A DNA stretch of 64,000 nt from Natronoglomus mannanivorans (lineage in GTDB: Archaea > Halobacteriota > Halobacteria > Halobacteriales > Natrialbaceae), in NCBI GenBank assembly GCA_025517485.1, contig JAOPKB010000001.1, positions 62,001 to 126,000 on the forward strand, written 5' to 3'. Shown one piece after another: positions 25,571 to 34,734 of the stretch. Made by a program: the position numbers and the translations under genes. The notes beneath the pieces are model-generated. The model was not told the DNA's origin, did not search any database, and saw only the letters and a program-made list of their open reading frames with translations. Each line of letters opens with the position of its first letter. The stretch's first letter is position 1.

Positions 25571-27712
25571 ATGAACGCGCCCACGCAGCGCAATCGCCTC
25601 GACGAGGAGGAGAGCCCGTACCTACGCCAGCACGAGGACAACCCGGTCAACTGGCAGCCGTGGGACGACGCGGCCCTCGAGGCCGCCCGCGAGCGCGACG
25701 TCCCGATCTTCCTCTCGATCGGCTACTCGGCGTGTCACTGGTGTCACGTCATGGAGGAGGAGAGCTTCGCCGACGAGGAGGTCGCCCAGGCGCTGAACGA
25801 GGACTTCGTCCCGATCAAGGTCGACCGCGAGGAGCGCCCGGACGTCGATAGCATCTACATGACCGTCTGCCAGCTCGTGACAGGCCAGGGCGGCTGGCCT
25901 CTCTCGGCGTGGCTCACCCCCGAGGGAAAGCCCTTCTACGTCGGGACCTACTTCCCGCGAGAATCGAAGCGGGGGATGCCCGGCTTCCTCGACCTGCTCG
26001 AGAACATCCGTAACTCCTGGGAGAACGACCGCGAGGAGATCGAAAATCGCGCCCAGCAGTGGACCGACGCCGCGAAGGGCCAACTCGAGGAGACGTCCGG
26101 GTCCGGCTTGGACGCCGGTGAAAGACGAGCGCCGCCGACCAGCGACGTTCTCGAGTCCGCCGCCGATGCAGCCGTCCGCGGTGCCGACCGCAAGTTCGGC
26201 GGGTTCGGAACCAACGGACCGAAGTTCCCGCAGCCGGCGCGGATCCACGCCCTGTTCCGGGCGGCCGATCGGACCGGAAACGACGAGTATCGACGGGTCG
26301 CCCTCGAAGCGCTCGACGCGATGGCCTCCGGCGGTCTTTACGACCACGTCGGTGGGGGGTTTCACCGCTACTGCGTCGACCGCGATTGGACGGTCCCCCA
26401 CTTCGAGAAGATGCTGTACGACAATGCCGAGATTCCGCGCGCGTTCCTCGCGGGCTACCAGCTCACCGGTGACGACCGCTACGCCGAGGTCGTCCGCGAG
26501 ACGCTCGCGTTCGTCGATCGCGAGTTGACCCACGAGGAGGGCGGGTTCTTCAGCACGCTCGACGCCCAGAGCGAAGACGAACACGGCGAGCGCGAGGAGG
26601 GTGTGTTCTACGTCTGGACGCCCGACGCGGTGCGGGAAGTACTCGAGGACGAGACCGACGCCGACCTCTTCTGTGAGCGCTTTGGCATCACCGAGGGCGG
26701 GAACTTCGAGGGAACGACCGTCCTGACGATCGACGCCTCGATCGACGCGCTCGCCGACGAGTTCGACCTCGCAACCGACGCCGTCGAAGACCGCCTTGAG
26801 TCTACTCGCAGAGAACTCTTCGAAGCCCGCGAGCAGCGACCGCGACCGCCACGGGACGAGAAGGTGCTGGCGAGCTGGAACGGCCTCATGATCGACACGT
26901 TCGCGGAAGCGGCGATCGTCCTCGGCGACGACGCGTACGCCGACAGCGCCGTAGCCGCCCTCGAGTTCGTCCGCGAGCGGCTCTGGGACGCCGACTCGGG
27001 ACGGCTCTCGCGGCGCTTCAAAGACCGGGACGTTCGAATCGACGGCTACCTCGAGGACTACGCCTTCCTCGCTCGCGGCGCGCTCACCTGCTACGAGGCC
27101 ACCGGCGAGGTCGACCACCTCGCGTTCGCCCTCGAGCTAGCGCGGACGATCGAGGAGGAGTTCTGGGACCCAGAGCGAGGAACGCTCTACTTCACCCCCG
27201 AGAGCGGCGAGTCGCTCGTAACGCGACCGCAGGAACTCGGCGACCAGTCGACGCCCTCCTCGACGGGCGTCGCCGTCGAGGTGCTGCTCGCGCTCGATCA
27301 CTTCGCCGACGACGATTTCGAGGCGATCACCGAAACCGTCCTCCAGACCCACGGAAACAAGCTCGAAGCCAATCCGATCGAACACGTTACGCTCTGTCTC
27401 GACGCCGACCGGCTGGCGACGGGTGCGCTCGAGGTGACCGTCGCCGCCGACACGGTACCCAAGAAGTGGCGCGACCGACTCGGCGAGACCTACCTCCCCG
27501 ACCGATTGCTCAGCCGGCGGCCGCCGACAGAAGACCGGCTGACGGAGTGGCTCGAGGAACTCGAACTCGAGGATGCGCCGCCGATCTGGGCCGACCGCAC
27601 GGCCCGCGACGACGAACCGACGCTGTACGTCTGTCGCTCGTTCACGTGTTCGCCACCGGTCCACGACGTCGACGAAGCCCTCGAGTTGGTCGGAGACGTC
27701 TCTGCGGAGTAG
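25571..27712 (+). CDS. YyaL/SPATA20-type thioredoxin-fold protein (DUF255)
   Basis: A 713-residue protein conserved from bacteria to human (SPATA20, YyaL). Residues 8-165 form a thioredoxin-like DUF255 domain with the strongly conserved NRLDEEESPYLRQH, NPVNWQPW, and the CHWCH motif at residues 55-59, followed by IKVDREERPDVDSIYM and GGWPLSAWLTPEGKPF. Residues 190-640 are an (alpha/alpha)6 barrel resembling glycoside hydrolases or epimerases (GGLYDHVGGGFHRYCVDRDWTVPHFEKMLYDNA; DEKVLASWNGLMIDTFAEAA). The biochemical role is not established anywhere; a redox-linked sugar enzyme is guessed in the literature. ATG 25571 with a TATA candidate at 25540. Confidence 0.9.
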   Translation: MNAPTQRNRLDEEESPYLRQHEDNPVNWQPWDDAALEAARERDVPIFLSIGYSACHWCHVMEEESFADEEVAQALNEDFVPIKVDREERPDVDSIYMTVCQLVTGQGGWPLSAWLTPEGKPFYVGTYFPRESKRGMPGFLDLLENIRNSWENDREEIENRAQQWTDAAKGQLEETSGSGLDAGERRAPPTSDVLESAADAAVRGADRKFGGFGTNGPKFPQPARIHALFRAADRTGNDEYRRVALEALDAMASGGLYDHVGGGFHRYCVDRDWTVPHFEKMLYDNAEIPRAFLAGYQLTGDDRYAEVVRETLAFVDRELTHEEGGFFSTLDAQSEDEHGEREEGVFYVWTPDAVREVLEDETDADLFCERFGITEGGNFEGTTVLTIDASIDALADEFDLATDAVEDRLESTRRELFEAREQRPRPPRDEKVLASWNGLMIDTFAEAAIVLGDDAYADSAVAALEFVRERLWDADSGRLSRRFKDRDVRIDGYLEDYAFLARGALTCYEATGEVDHLAFALELARTIEEEFWDPERGTLYFTPESGESLVTRPQELGDQSTPSSTGVAVEVLLALDHFADDDFEAITETVLQTHGNKLEANPIEHVTLCLDADRLATGALEVTVAADTVPKKWRDRLGETYLPDRLLSRRPPTEDRLTEWLEELELEDAPPIWADRTARDDEPTLYVCRSFTCSPPVHDVDEALELVGDVSAE

Positions 27713-27764
27713 AACGGTGTAACGGGTCGAAAACGGGCGAACGAGTCGAATCGGCGGATTCGTC

Positions 27765-28139
27765 TTACTCGAGTTCGGCGTCGATCTGGTCGGCCAGCCA
27801 GACTGCTGGCGGGAGGTTCTCTTCTTCGACGAAGCGGGTGACTTCCTCGCCGGCGTCATTTTCGACGACGATCGTCGGGATGTACTCGATGTCGTACTCC
27901 TCGACGCCGGGACCCTGTTTGTCCTTATCGAGGGCGAACTCGTCGATTCGGCTGTCGGGGATTTCGGCCGCCTCGAGGGCGGCGCCGAAGTCCGGCAGGA
28001 GTGCGCGACAGTCCTTGCACCAGTCGCCGCCCCACACTTTGTAGGTGAGTTCGTCGCGGTGGGCGGCGAGCGTGTCGACGGTGTCTTCGTACGACGGGGC
28101 GTCCCACGTCGGCGTCGGACGCATGGTCTCGAGGCTCAT
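27765..28139 (-). CDS. Thioredoxin-like protein with CKDC motif
   Basis: A 124-residue cytoplasmic protein with a thioredoxin fold. The redox pair is WCKDC (in KVWGGDWCKDCRALLPDFGAAL), with the cis-proline strand in YIPTIVVENDAGEEVTRFVE. It has no signal peptide or membrane anchor. The ATG at 28139 (MSLETMRPTPTWDAPSYEDT) is chosen; more upstream codons are Arg/Cys-rich and look non-coding. It converges with the YyaL-like gene, another thioredoxin-fold protein, though on the opposite strand. Partner proteins are unknown. Confidence 0.87.
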   Translation of the reverse strand: MSLETMRPTPTWDAPSYEDTVDTLAAHRDELTYKVWGGDWCKDCRALLPDFGAALEAAEIPDSRIDEFALDKDKQGPGVEEYDIEYIPTIVVENDAGEEVTRFVEEENLPPAVWLADQIDAELE

Positions 28140-28570
28140 GGAGGGCCGTAGCGGGTCTGCGGGCTTAACTCTTGATAGCCGCTTCGGACACCGTTTTTGG
28201 CGCTTCTCGAGGTCGCGACACTCTCGGGACAGGACATCGCAGGAAGGCAAGGGCCGTTATCCCCGCCGAGTGGTCCCTCGTTGCACGTGGTGAGGGTGCG
28301 AGATGGTGACCGGGCACCGAGTACCGAGATGGTGATGGTAATTGTGGTAGGCGGTTGGACGGGCCACACTCGGCGGGGATACATGCTCAGTTCGTGGCCT
28401 GCCTACCTTATTATGAGTCGCTTAACAGGATCGTGGTTTCGTGGTCGTCTGACGCGTGTCCGACGAGCGCAAGACACCGTCGTGACCGCCTCGAGTCACT
28501 CCGAGAAGTCACCGGCACAACCTGCCGAGGTCCAGCACGGGTTTACGTCTCCACCACTTACCCGAGGCTA
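28140..28570. other. Intergenic region, 431 bases, no gene seen
   Basis: Lies between the divergent thioredoxin-like gene and cysteine synthase. Frames here are short, overlap each other and have no family resemblance. It is large enough for a small RNA or a long leader of the synthase; an AT-rich stretch (CCTTATTATGAG, about 28406-28417) could be a promoter. Nothing more can be supported. Confidence 0.5.
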
Positions 28571-29557
28571 ATGAAGGGAAGCATCCTGGACACGATCGGC
28601 TCGCCGCTCGTCCAGGTCGACTCACCGGAGGGGGTGACCGTCGCCGCCAAGCTGGAGTCGTTCAATCCCGGTGGCTCCGCGAAGGACCGACCGGCGATGG
28701 CGATGGTCCGGGCGGCAGAACGCGACGGCACGCTCGAGCCGGACGACCGGATCGTCGAACCGACGAGCGGGAACACCGGCATCGGCCTCGCGCTCGTCTG
28801 TGCCGCCCGCGGCTACGATCTCACGATCGTCATGCCCGCCTCGAAGTCCGAGGAACGCCGCCGGATCATGGCCGCCTACGGCGCCGACCTCGAACTCGTC
28901 GAGGGGAACATGGAGGCGGCCCGTGAGCGCGCCGACGAGATCGAAGCCGAGGGCGCGGTCCAGCTCGGTCAGTTCGAGAACCCGGCGAACCCCGAGGCAC
29001 ACTACCGAACGACCGGCGAGGAGATCGTCGACCAGGTCGGCGACCGCGAGATCGACGCGTTCGTCGCCGGCGTCGGCACCGGGGGAACGCTCAGCGGGGT
29101 CGGCCGCCGCCTCCGTGAGGAGTTTCCCGAAATGGAGATCGTCGCCGTCGAGCCCGAGCGGAACGCCGTCCTCTCGACGGGCGAGTCCGGCGAGGACGAG
29201 TTTCAGGGAATGGGCCCCGGGTTCGTCAGCGACAATCTCGATACCGACCTCATCGACTCCGTCGAGACGGTGGCACTCGAGGACGCCGAGGCGGAGTGTC
29301 GACGTCTCGCCCGCGAGGAGGGGATTCTCGTGGGTCAGTCCAGCGGTGCGACGAGTCTCGTCTCCCAGCGGGTTGCCGACCGAATTGCGGCCCCGGAACT
29401 GAACTGTCCGGAGGTTCCCGACACGTTCGAAAGCGATCCCGAGATCCGTGCACAGTCGCCGGAGACCGACGGCGGCCGAGTCGACGACTGCCCGCTGGTC
29501 GTCACCGTCTTCTGGGACAGCGGCGAGCGCTACCTCTCGACTGGACTGTTCGATTGA
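28571..29557 (+). CDS. PLP-dependent cysteine synthase family protein
   Basis: A 328-residue fold type II PLP enzyme. The cofactor lysine is K38 in NPGGSAKDRPA, the substrate loop is PTSGNTG (residues 64-70), and the phosphate-binding glycine loop is GVGTGGTLSGVGRRL (about 158-172). These identify the O-acetylserine sulfhydrylase/cystathionine beta-synthase group. Normal length. The C-terminal extension (NCPEVPDTFESDPE to DDCPLVVTVFWDSGERYLSTGLFD) is a family feature, with the usual GERYLST ending. It makes cysteine from O-acetylserine (or O-phosphoserine) and sulfide. ATG 28571. It stands alone downstream of a long gap, so the sulfide donor system is elsewhere. Confidence 0.92.
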   Translation: MKGSILDTIGSPLVQVDSPEGVTVAAKLESFNPGGSAKDRPAMAMVRAAERDGTLEPDDRIVEPTSGNTGIGLALVCAARGYDLTIVMPASKSEERRRIMAAYGADLELVEGNMEAARERADEIEAEGAVQLGQFENPANPEAHYRTTGEEIVDQVGDREIDAFVAGVGTGGTLSGVGRRLREEFPEMEIVAVEPERNAVLSTGESGEDEFQGMGPGFVSDNLDTDLIDSVETVALEDAEAECRRLAREEGILVGQSSGATSLVSQRVADRIAAPELNCPEVPDTFESDPEIRAQSPETDGGRVDDCPLVVTVFWDSGERYLSTGLFD

Positions 29558-29639
29558 GATCGAGACCGAATCACGACTCGAGTGGCTCCGATTTTGGTCG
29601 ACTGCGCTCTCATCAGTCGACGGTCTCAGCGAAATTCTC

Positions 29640-30509
29640 TCAGTGCGAGCGCTCGAGAAACGCCCGCAAAATCCCGTTGAACTCGTCGGGCCGCTCTCGC
29701 GTCGGCCAGTGGCCGCAGTTCTCGAGGATCTCCAGTCGGGCGTTCGGCAATTTCTCGGCCGCACGGACGGACCACTCGACGGGAAAGAGCGGATCCTCCG
29801 CGCCGTGGACGAGCAGCGTCGGAACCGACAGCGTCTCGAGTCGATCGGCGTAGTTCGTCAGCGCCGTCCCGTCGCCGGCGAGTTCGACCCGTTGAAACGC
29901 TTCGAACGCGCGCCCGGCGCCGGACGTTCGGGCCCGCTCGTAGAACTCCTCGACGAACGCCTCCGGGAGGGAGCCGGCGTCGGCGACGACGTTTCCGAGA
30001 CCCATCCGAGCGGCCTCGTGCGAGGTGCCGAGGGTCGCCCACCCGAGCGCGTTCGCACCCGGGACGTGCGCGAGCGTCTTCCAGAGCGAGCCCGCGGGGA
30101 TGTGACGGCCGAGACCGTAGCTGTCCACGAGAATCAGTTGCCGTACGCGTTCTGGATGGTCGAGCGTGTATCCGAGCGCTGCCGCCCCACCCATGGAGAT
30201 TCCAGCGAGGATTACCGGTTCGTCCTCGCCCAGACCCACGTTATCGAGAAACGCCTCGAGGATCGCGACGTAGCTCTCAGTCGAGTGTGCGAGGCCGTCG
30301 TCGCTGTCGCCGTAGCCGGGCCAGTCGGGGGCGTAGACCCGGTAGTCGTCGGCGAGGTCGTCGATCGTGTGCCGCCAGGAGAGCGTCGCATCGTCGATGC
30401 CGCCGCCGTGGAGCAAGACGACGGGCGGGCCCTCGGTCCCGGCGCGTCGGTAGGAGAGCCGACAGCCGTCGATCGTCGTCACGCCGGTGCCGCCGGCGGT
30501 CGCGGTCAC
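29640..30509 (-). CDS. Alpha/beta hydrolase
   Basis: A 289-residue alpha/beta hydrolase. The oxyanion strand is VVLLHGGGIDDATLSW, the nucleophile elbow is GISMGG with Ser105, the acid is in LLVHGAEDPLFP and the catalytic His in ENCGHWPTRERPDEF. A cap region (PAGSLWKTLAHVPGANALG ...) separates the halves. The closest look is to meta-cleavage product hydrolases and haloperoxidase-like esterases; substrate unknown. The GTG start at 30509 is supported by the 4-base GTGA overlap with the stop of the upstream DUF5804-like gene, which shows an operon. Confidence 0.88.
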   Translation of the reverse strand: MTATAGGTGVTTIDGCRLSYRRAGTEGPPVVLLHGGGIDDATLSWRHTIDDLADDYRVYAPDWPGYGDSDDGLAHSTESYVAILEAFLDNVGLGEDEPVILAGISMGGAAALGYTLDHPERVRQLILVDSYGLGRHIPAGSLWKTLAHVPGANALGWATLGTSHEAARMGLGNVVADAGSLPEAFVEEFYERARTSGAGRAFEAFQRVELAGDGTALTNYADRLETLSVPTLLVHGAEDPLFPVEWSVRAAEKLPNARLEILENCGHWPTRERPDEFNGILRAFLERSH

Positions 30510-31108
30510 GGCGAGAATTCCCCCTCCGTCAGGCGGACGACGAGGGTGTCGTCGACGTCGCGGAGGTCGTACTCGGGAATCTCGCCGTCGGTCCGGCGGA
30601 CGTAGAGCGGTTCGACGAGGCGGTCGGCGGTGTAGGCGGCCGCGTCAGCGGCGGTCTCCGTGTCCGCCCGCGTCTCCGATTCCGTCTCACCGCCGCCGGT
30701 CGTCCCTCGGGTCGCGGTCGCTTCCGTCTCCGTTTCTGCACTCGTGTCTGTGCCGGCACTGACGGCGGCGTCGGCCGTCTCGAGCCCGTACACCTTCAGA
30801 AACTCGCCGGTTTCGTCGGGGCGGGTCTCACCGTTGCGCAGTTCCTCGGCCAGCCCGCGAGAGAGCCACTCCGTCTCGCTCACGCTGGGCTCTTGGACGA
30901 TCGCTTCGTCGACGAACCGGACGAGGTACCACTGGAGGTCGTTGAGCAGGGAGACCGCCGCACCGACGCTCACGGTACGAAGCGCCAGCGCGTTCTCGAA
31001 CGGCCGCTCCAGATCGTAGGTCGCGAGGGCGTCCCGCGAGGTCTCTCGAGAGAGGAGTTCGTACTGCAAGTTCACCTCCGGGGAGCCGAGGAGACAGACA
31101 CGCGTCAC
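30506..31108 (-). CDS. Conserved haloarchaeal protein, DUF5804-like
   Basis: A 200-residue protein of unknown function. The N-terminal half is well ordered and conserved in haloarchaea (TRVCLLGSPEVNLQYELLSR, ALRTVSVGAAVSLLNDLQWYLVRFVDEAIV). A low-complexity Thr/Glu/Ala linker (about residues 115-160, TETEATATRG, ETESETRADTE) interrupts it before a final beta segment, EPLYVRRTDGEIPEYDLRDVDDTLVVRLTEGEF. The GTG at 31108 matches the start of the conserved block; a few extra upstream codons are Arg/His-rich. It shares a GTGA overlap with the downstream hydrolase. The DUF number is from memory. Confidence 0.75.
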   Translation of the reverse strand: MTRVCLLGSPEVNLQYELLSRETSRDALATYDLERPFENALALRTVSVGAAVSLLNDLQWYLVRFVDEAIVQEPSVSETEWLSRGLAEELRNGETRPDETGEFLKVYGLETADAAVSAGTDTSAETETEATATRGTTGGGETESETRADTETAADAAAYTADRLVEPLYVRRTDGEIPEYDLRDVDDTLVVRLTEGEFSP

Positions 31109-31151
31109 TGGTGTGGAATGGGGGCGTCGTCGTAATGTGGGTTTCGTCTCT

Positions 31152-32330
31152 TCACGACCCGTCACTTCTCACTCGCGACCCTCGTCCGTCGCCAGCCGAC
31201 TCGATCAGCCGTCGAATCCGCGCCTCCGTCGGTGGATGTGTCGCAGGCCGCCACTCGAGCGCTCGACCCAGGCGGCCGAACGCCCGGTAGACGATAAAAT
31301 TCTCGTTCATCCACCCGCCGCCGTACAAATCGTCACTCGGGAGCCACTGCGAGATCGACGACTTGGTCGACTCGGACTCTGCATCCGGGACGACGGAACG
31401 AATCGATCTGGGGACGATTCCGAGCGTCGCGCTCGCGTGCAAGCGGTCTCGATCCCGTTCTCGAGCGTCCTCGTGAGGGTAATCGCCGTCGAGGGTCTCC
31501 AGTGCGGCGGCGAGTGCCGTCGGGTCACCGACGAGTTCCGCGGCGGCACTGTCGGCTGCGTACTCGCGCGCCTGCGCGTGAAGTCCGGTACAGATGCCGT
31601 TGACCGCCAGAACGAGACGGGCGACGCCACTGACGAGGACGAACGCGAGACACAGGAGGAGCACCGGGCCGGCGACGATCAACATGATCACGCTCCCGTG
31701 CCAGCCGATCGCCATCAGCAGGCGGATCCACTCTCCGAGTCGCTTCTCGCGAGCGAACAGCGAATCGGAGATCGCCGAGATCGTCGCCACGACGGTCGCG
31801 ACGGTCGCGTCGCGATTGACGAGGTGGGCGATTTCGTGGGCCAGCACGGCGTCGAGTTCGTCGTCTGACAGGGTCTCGAGGAGGCCGGTCGTCACCACGA
31901 CGGTCGCGTGCCGTCCGTCGTCGACCGTGAAGCTGTTGGGGTCCTCGGCGTCGACGGTGGCAACCGTCGGTTCGGGCACGTCGGCAGCGAGCGCGAGGCG
32001 ACGGACTCGTTCGGTGAGACCGTCGGGATCGTCTCCGTCACCGCTGACGGGCGTCGCGTCGACCGACGCGAGCACGCGACGGTAGCCGTAGCGGGCCTGT
32101 GCGAGTACCAGCAGGATGGCTGCGAGAACGAGCGCGCCAGCGACGACCGGGAGGGATGCCGAGAGGTCCGCTACCAACCCCGTCTCGGTCCCAGTTCCGA
32201 CGTCCGCAATCGTCAGCACGGTGTGAATCCCCCAAGCGAGAACCGCGAGGAGGGCGACGTTGACGAGGACGACGGCGGCGAGCGTGCCAGCCAACCGGAG
32301 GCGGAGGGACGGTCCCGAACCTACTGCCAT
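31152..32330 (-). CDS. M48 family (HtpX-like) membrane zinc metalloprotease
   Basis: A 392-residue membrane protease. Two N-terminal transmembrane helices (about residues 13-42 and 58-78) are followed by the cytoplasmic catalytic domain with HEIAH at 165-169 (Zn ligands H165, H169; catalytic E166) and a third ligand in REYAADSAAAELVGD. Two more hydrophobic stretches lie between (IRLLMAIGWHGSVIMLIVAG; LLLCLAFVLVSGVARLVLAV). SFTVDDGRHATVVVTTGLLE is typical of HtpX. Such proteases degrade misfolded membrane proteins. ATG 32330 is chosen over an upstream TTG. Monocistronic. Confidence 0.91.
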   Translation of the reverse strand: MAVGSGPSLRLRLAGTLAAVVLVNVALLAVLAWGIHTVLTIADVGTGTETGLVADLSASLPVVAGALVLAAILLVLAQARYGYRRVLASVDATPVSGDGDDPDGLTERVRRLALAADVPEPTVATVDAEDPNSFTVDDGRHATVVVTTGLLETLSDDELDAVLAHEIAHLVNRDATVATVVATISAISDSLFAREKRLGEWIRLLMAIGWHGSVIMLIVAGPVLLLCLAFVLVSGVARLVLAVNGICTGLHAQAREYAADSAAAELVGDPTALAAALETLDGDYPHEDARERDRDRLHASATLGIVPRSIRSVVPDAESESTKSSISQWLPSDDLYGGGWMNENFIVYRAFGRLGRALEWRPATHPPTEARIRRLIESAGDGRGSRVRSDGS

Positions 32331-32405
32331 ATCTGTCGGTTCGTCTGTCACGCTCAAAGTTCTTTTCGAGTGAAAAGAGGGGTACCGATCGGCTGGAACG
32401 CCCGT

Positions 32406-33095
32406 TCAGCCTGTTCCGTAAACGGTGACCTGCTCGCTGTCGCGGTCCTCGCTACTGCGGACGGTCACCGGGAACTCGACAGTACTGGTGACCGGATAGG
32501 TCTCCCAGCCCAGCGCGGTGTACTTGGTCGACTCCCCGTACAGTGTCATCTCCCGGCTATCGAGGACGGTGTCGCTCGAGTCCAGCAACTGTATCGTGTC
32601 GGTCACTTCGTGGGGTTCGTCGTTCCCGACCGACACCTGCACCTCGAGGTAGTCACCGCCGGTCACGGGATCGAGCGTCTCGGCGATACTGACGCCCAGA
32701 CCCGCGTCCGGATCGATCGCGTTCACCGTCACGTCCGTGCTATCGGCGTCTCCCGCGCTGCGGACGGTGATCGGGAACGTCACGTCGAACTGCGTCTCGT
32801 ACGTCACGTACCCGAGCGTGACGATTTCGGTCGCTTCACCCGGGAGCGTCACCTCTCGGCTGTCGAGGAGCGTGTCACTCGAGTCGAGCAACTCCAGCGT
32901 GTTCGTTACCTCGTAGGTGGCGCCGTTCCCGACCGAGACCACGACCTGCAGATACTCGCCACCCGTAACCGGTGACGACGTCTCTGTGATGTTCACCCCC
33001 AGGGAGTCCTGTGTCGTTGCCAGCGTCCCTGTGGGGAGCGATGCCATCCCTCCCATGCTCGCGGCGAGTGCCGCCAGTACGCCTCGTCGGCGCAT
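32406..33095 (-). CDS. Secreted protein with two tandem CARDB-like domains
   Basis: A 229-residue exported protein. The N-terminus MRRRGVLAALAASMGGMASL is a Tat-like signal (Arg pair followed by a hydrophobic segment); an ATG at 33119 would add eight residues. The mature part consists of two near-duplicate units of about 95 residues. Each has SVGN near its start, then LLDSSDT(L/V)LDSRE and FP(I/V)TVRS, with about half of all positions identical. The beta-strand pattern suggests CARDB-type immunoglobulin-like domains used in archaeal cell-surface proteins. There is no lipobox Cys, transmembrane anchor or PGF motif, so it is probably released or held by partners. Function unknown. Confidence 0.72.
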   Translation of the reverse strand: MRRRGVLAALAASMGGMASLPTGTLATTQDSLGVNITETSSPVTGGEYLQVVVSVGNGATYEVTNTLELLDSSDTLLDSREVTLPGEATEIVTLGYVTYETQFDVTFPITVRSAGDADSTDVTVNAIDPDAGLGVSIAETLDPVTGGDYLEVQVSVGNDEPHEVTDTIQLLDSSDTVLDSREMTLYGESTKYTALGWETYPVTSTVEFPVTVRSSEDRDSEQVTVYGTG

Positions 33096-33349
33096 GTCTC
33101 TCCATAGCGTATCGACCATTATCAAACTTACATGAGTTGACACGATTGTACGTCAGGTCTCGTGGAATCTCTCCGTCGATTCCCGTCGCGGTCTCCGAAC
33201 TCGATACTGTTCGACATGTGACATATCTGAGCCGCTCTACTCACCGGCACGTACCGGCCAAAACGAACGCCGACTCGAGTCGACCGTCGAAGACGGTGCA
33301 GACACTACTGGCGGTCGATTCCGAGACGAAATCAGGTTCCAGAACCGCC

Positions 33350-34534
33350 TCAGGACCCGATATCGATCAACGTCGCCTCCCTCGCAGCGACCTCGGCGCG
33401 CTCGAACAAGTCGTCCGGTTCGACCTCGAGCAGCCGCTCGAGTTGGGCGTTGGTCTCGGCGCGGTCGGGTGCGACGCGATTACAGCCGGCGTTGATGGTC
33501 GAGTCGTCGTAGGTACCGATCTCGCGGGCGCGGGCGACGATGTCCTGTTTGTCCCAGGTGAGCAGCGGCCGGTGGATGGGGAGGTCGGTCACGCGGCTGG
33601 TGGCGGCGAAGTTCTGGCCTGTCTGGCTGGACTTCTGGCCGATCGCCTCGCCGGTGACGATACCGCTCGCGTTGGTATGCTCGGCGATGTGTTCGGCGAT
33701 CCGGTAGAAAAAACGGCGCAGCGAAAGCATCCGCCCTTCCTCCATGGTCTCGGCGAGGAGGGCGACGGTTTCGCCGCCCGGCACGCGGTAAACGTTCATG
33801 TCGAAGTTCGGCGCGTACCGCGAGAGGGTGGCGACCGTCTCCATCGCTCGCGCCTCGTGGTCGGGGCCGCCGTAATCGCCGAGGTCGACGTAGACCGGGA
33901 TCACGCGACTCCCGCGTTTCATGATCTCGTAGGCGGCAACCGGGGAATCGATGCCGCCGCTGACGAGCGCGACCATCGGCGCTTGCGAGCCCAGCGGGAG
34001 GCCGCCCGGCCCGTCGACCGAGCCGAGATAGACGAACGCGACGTCGTCGTGGACCTCGACGCCGAACGTGATGTCGGGATCGTCGAGGTCGACCTCGGGC
34101 TCGAACTCCTCCTGAACTGCCTCCCAGATGGCGGTCCCGCCCTCCCGCGCAATATCCTCGCTGGTAAACGGTAGGTCCTTCTCCGCGCGGCGAGCGTCGA
34201 CGGCGAAGGTGCCGCCGTCGTAGTGTTCTCGAGCGGCTTCGACGAGGACCTCGTAGATCGCATCCGGTTCCGGCTCGACCCGACGACAGGCGCTCGCTGA
34301 GACCACACCGAAAGCGTCGGTTGCGGCCTCGAGTGCCGCCTCCACGTCGTCTTCGGTCGTGTGAATCAGCGGGCGGTTCCAGCGTTGTTCGACGTCGCCG
34401 GGGACCTCGCGGTCGTCGAGGAGTGCCTCGAGGTTCTCGACGAGGATGCCCTCCATGTACCGCTTGACGGTGTTGCTCTTGGTGTTCACGTCCCCGTGGC
34501 GGACGAGGACAGTGTCGGCTCCCGGCGGGTGCAT
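33350..34534 (-). CDS. thiI: tRNA 4-thiouridine synthetase ThiI
   Basis: A 394-residue protein. An N-terminal ferredoxin-like plus THUMP region (residues 1-170; HPPGADTVLVRHGDVNTKSN, then TFAVDARRAEKDLPFTSEDIAREGG) binds tRNA; the PP-loop ATP-pyrophosphatase domain carries SGGIDSPVA at 192-200. It adenylates U8 of tRNA for sulfur insertion and may also serve thiamine thiazole formation. As in other archaeal forms, there is no C-terminal rhodanese domain; conserved cysteines are in INAGCNR. ATG 34534. It has no partner genes adjacent. Confidence 0.94.
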   Translation of the reverse strand: MHPPGADTVLVRHGDVNTKSNTVKRYMEGILVENLEALLDDREVPGDVEQRWNRPLIHTTEDDVEAALEAATDAFGVVSASACRRVEPEPDAIYEVLVEAAREHYDGGTFAVDARRAEKDLPFTSEDIAREGGTAIWEAVQEEFEPEVDLDDPDITFGVEVHDDVAFVYLGSVDGPGGLPLGSQAPMVALVSGGIDSPVAAYEIMKRGSRVIPVYVDLGDYGGPDHEARAMETVATLSRYAPNFDMNVYRVPGGETVALLAETMEEGRMLSLRRFFYRIAEHIAEHTNASGIVTGEAIGQKSSQTGQNFAATSRVTDLPIHRPLLTWDKQDIVARAREIGTYDDSTINAGCNRVAPDRAETNAQLERLLEVEPDDLFERAEVAAREATLIDIGS

Positions 34535-34734
34535 AGCCCACGATAGTCACTCGGAGCTATAAGGGGGTTACGAGGGGCGGATGGAGCGAGAGGTGAACTG
34601 GGAGGCGAGGGGCGGACGACGAGCGACGAGATGAACGAGGAGAGTGGGACACATCGAGGATGGACGAGTGGCGAGAGTGGGGCGCGTCGAGGACGGATCG
34701 GTACAAGGGAGGTGACGGGCCTGCGACGGACGGC

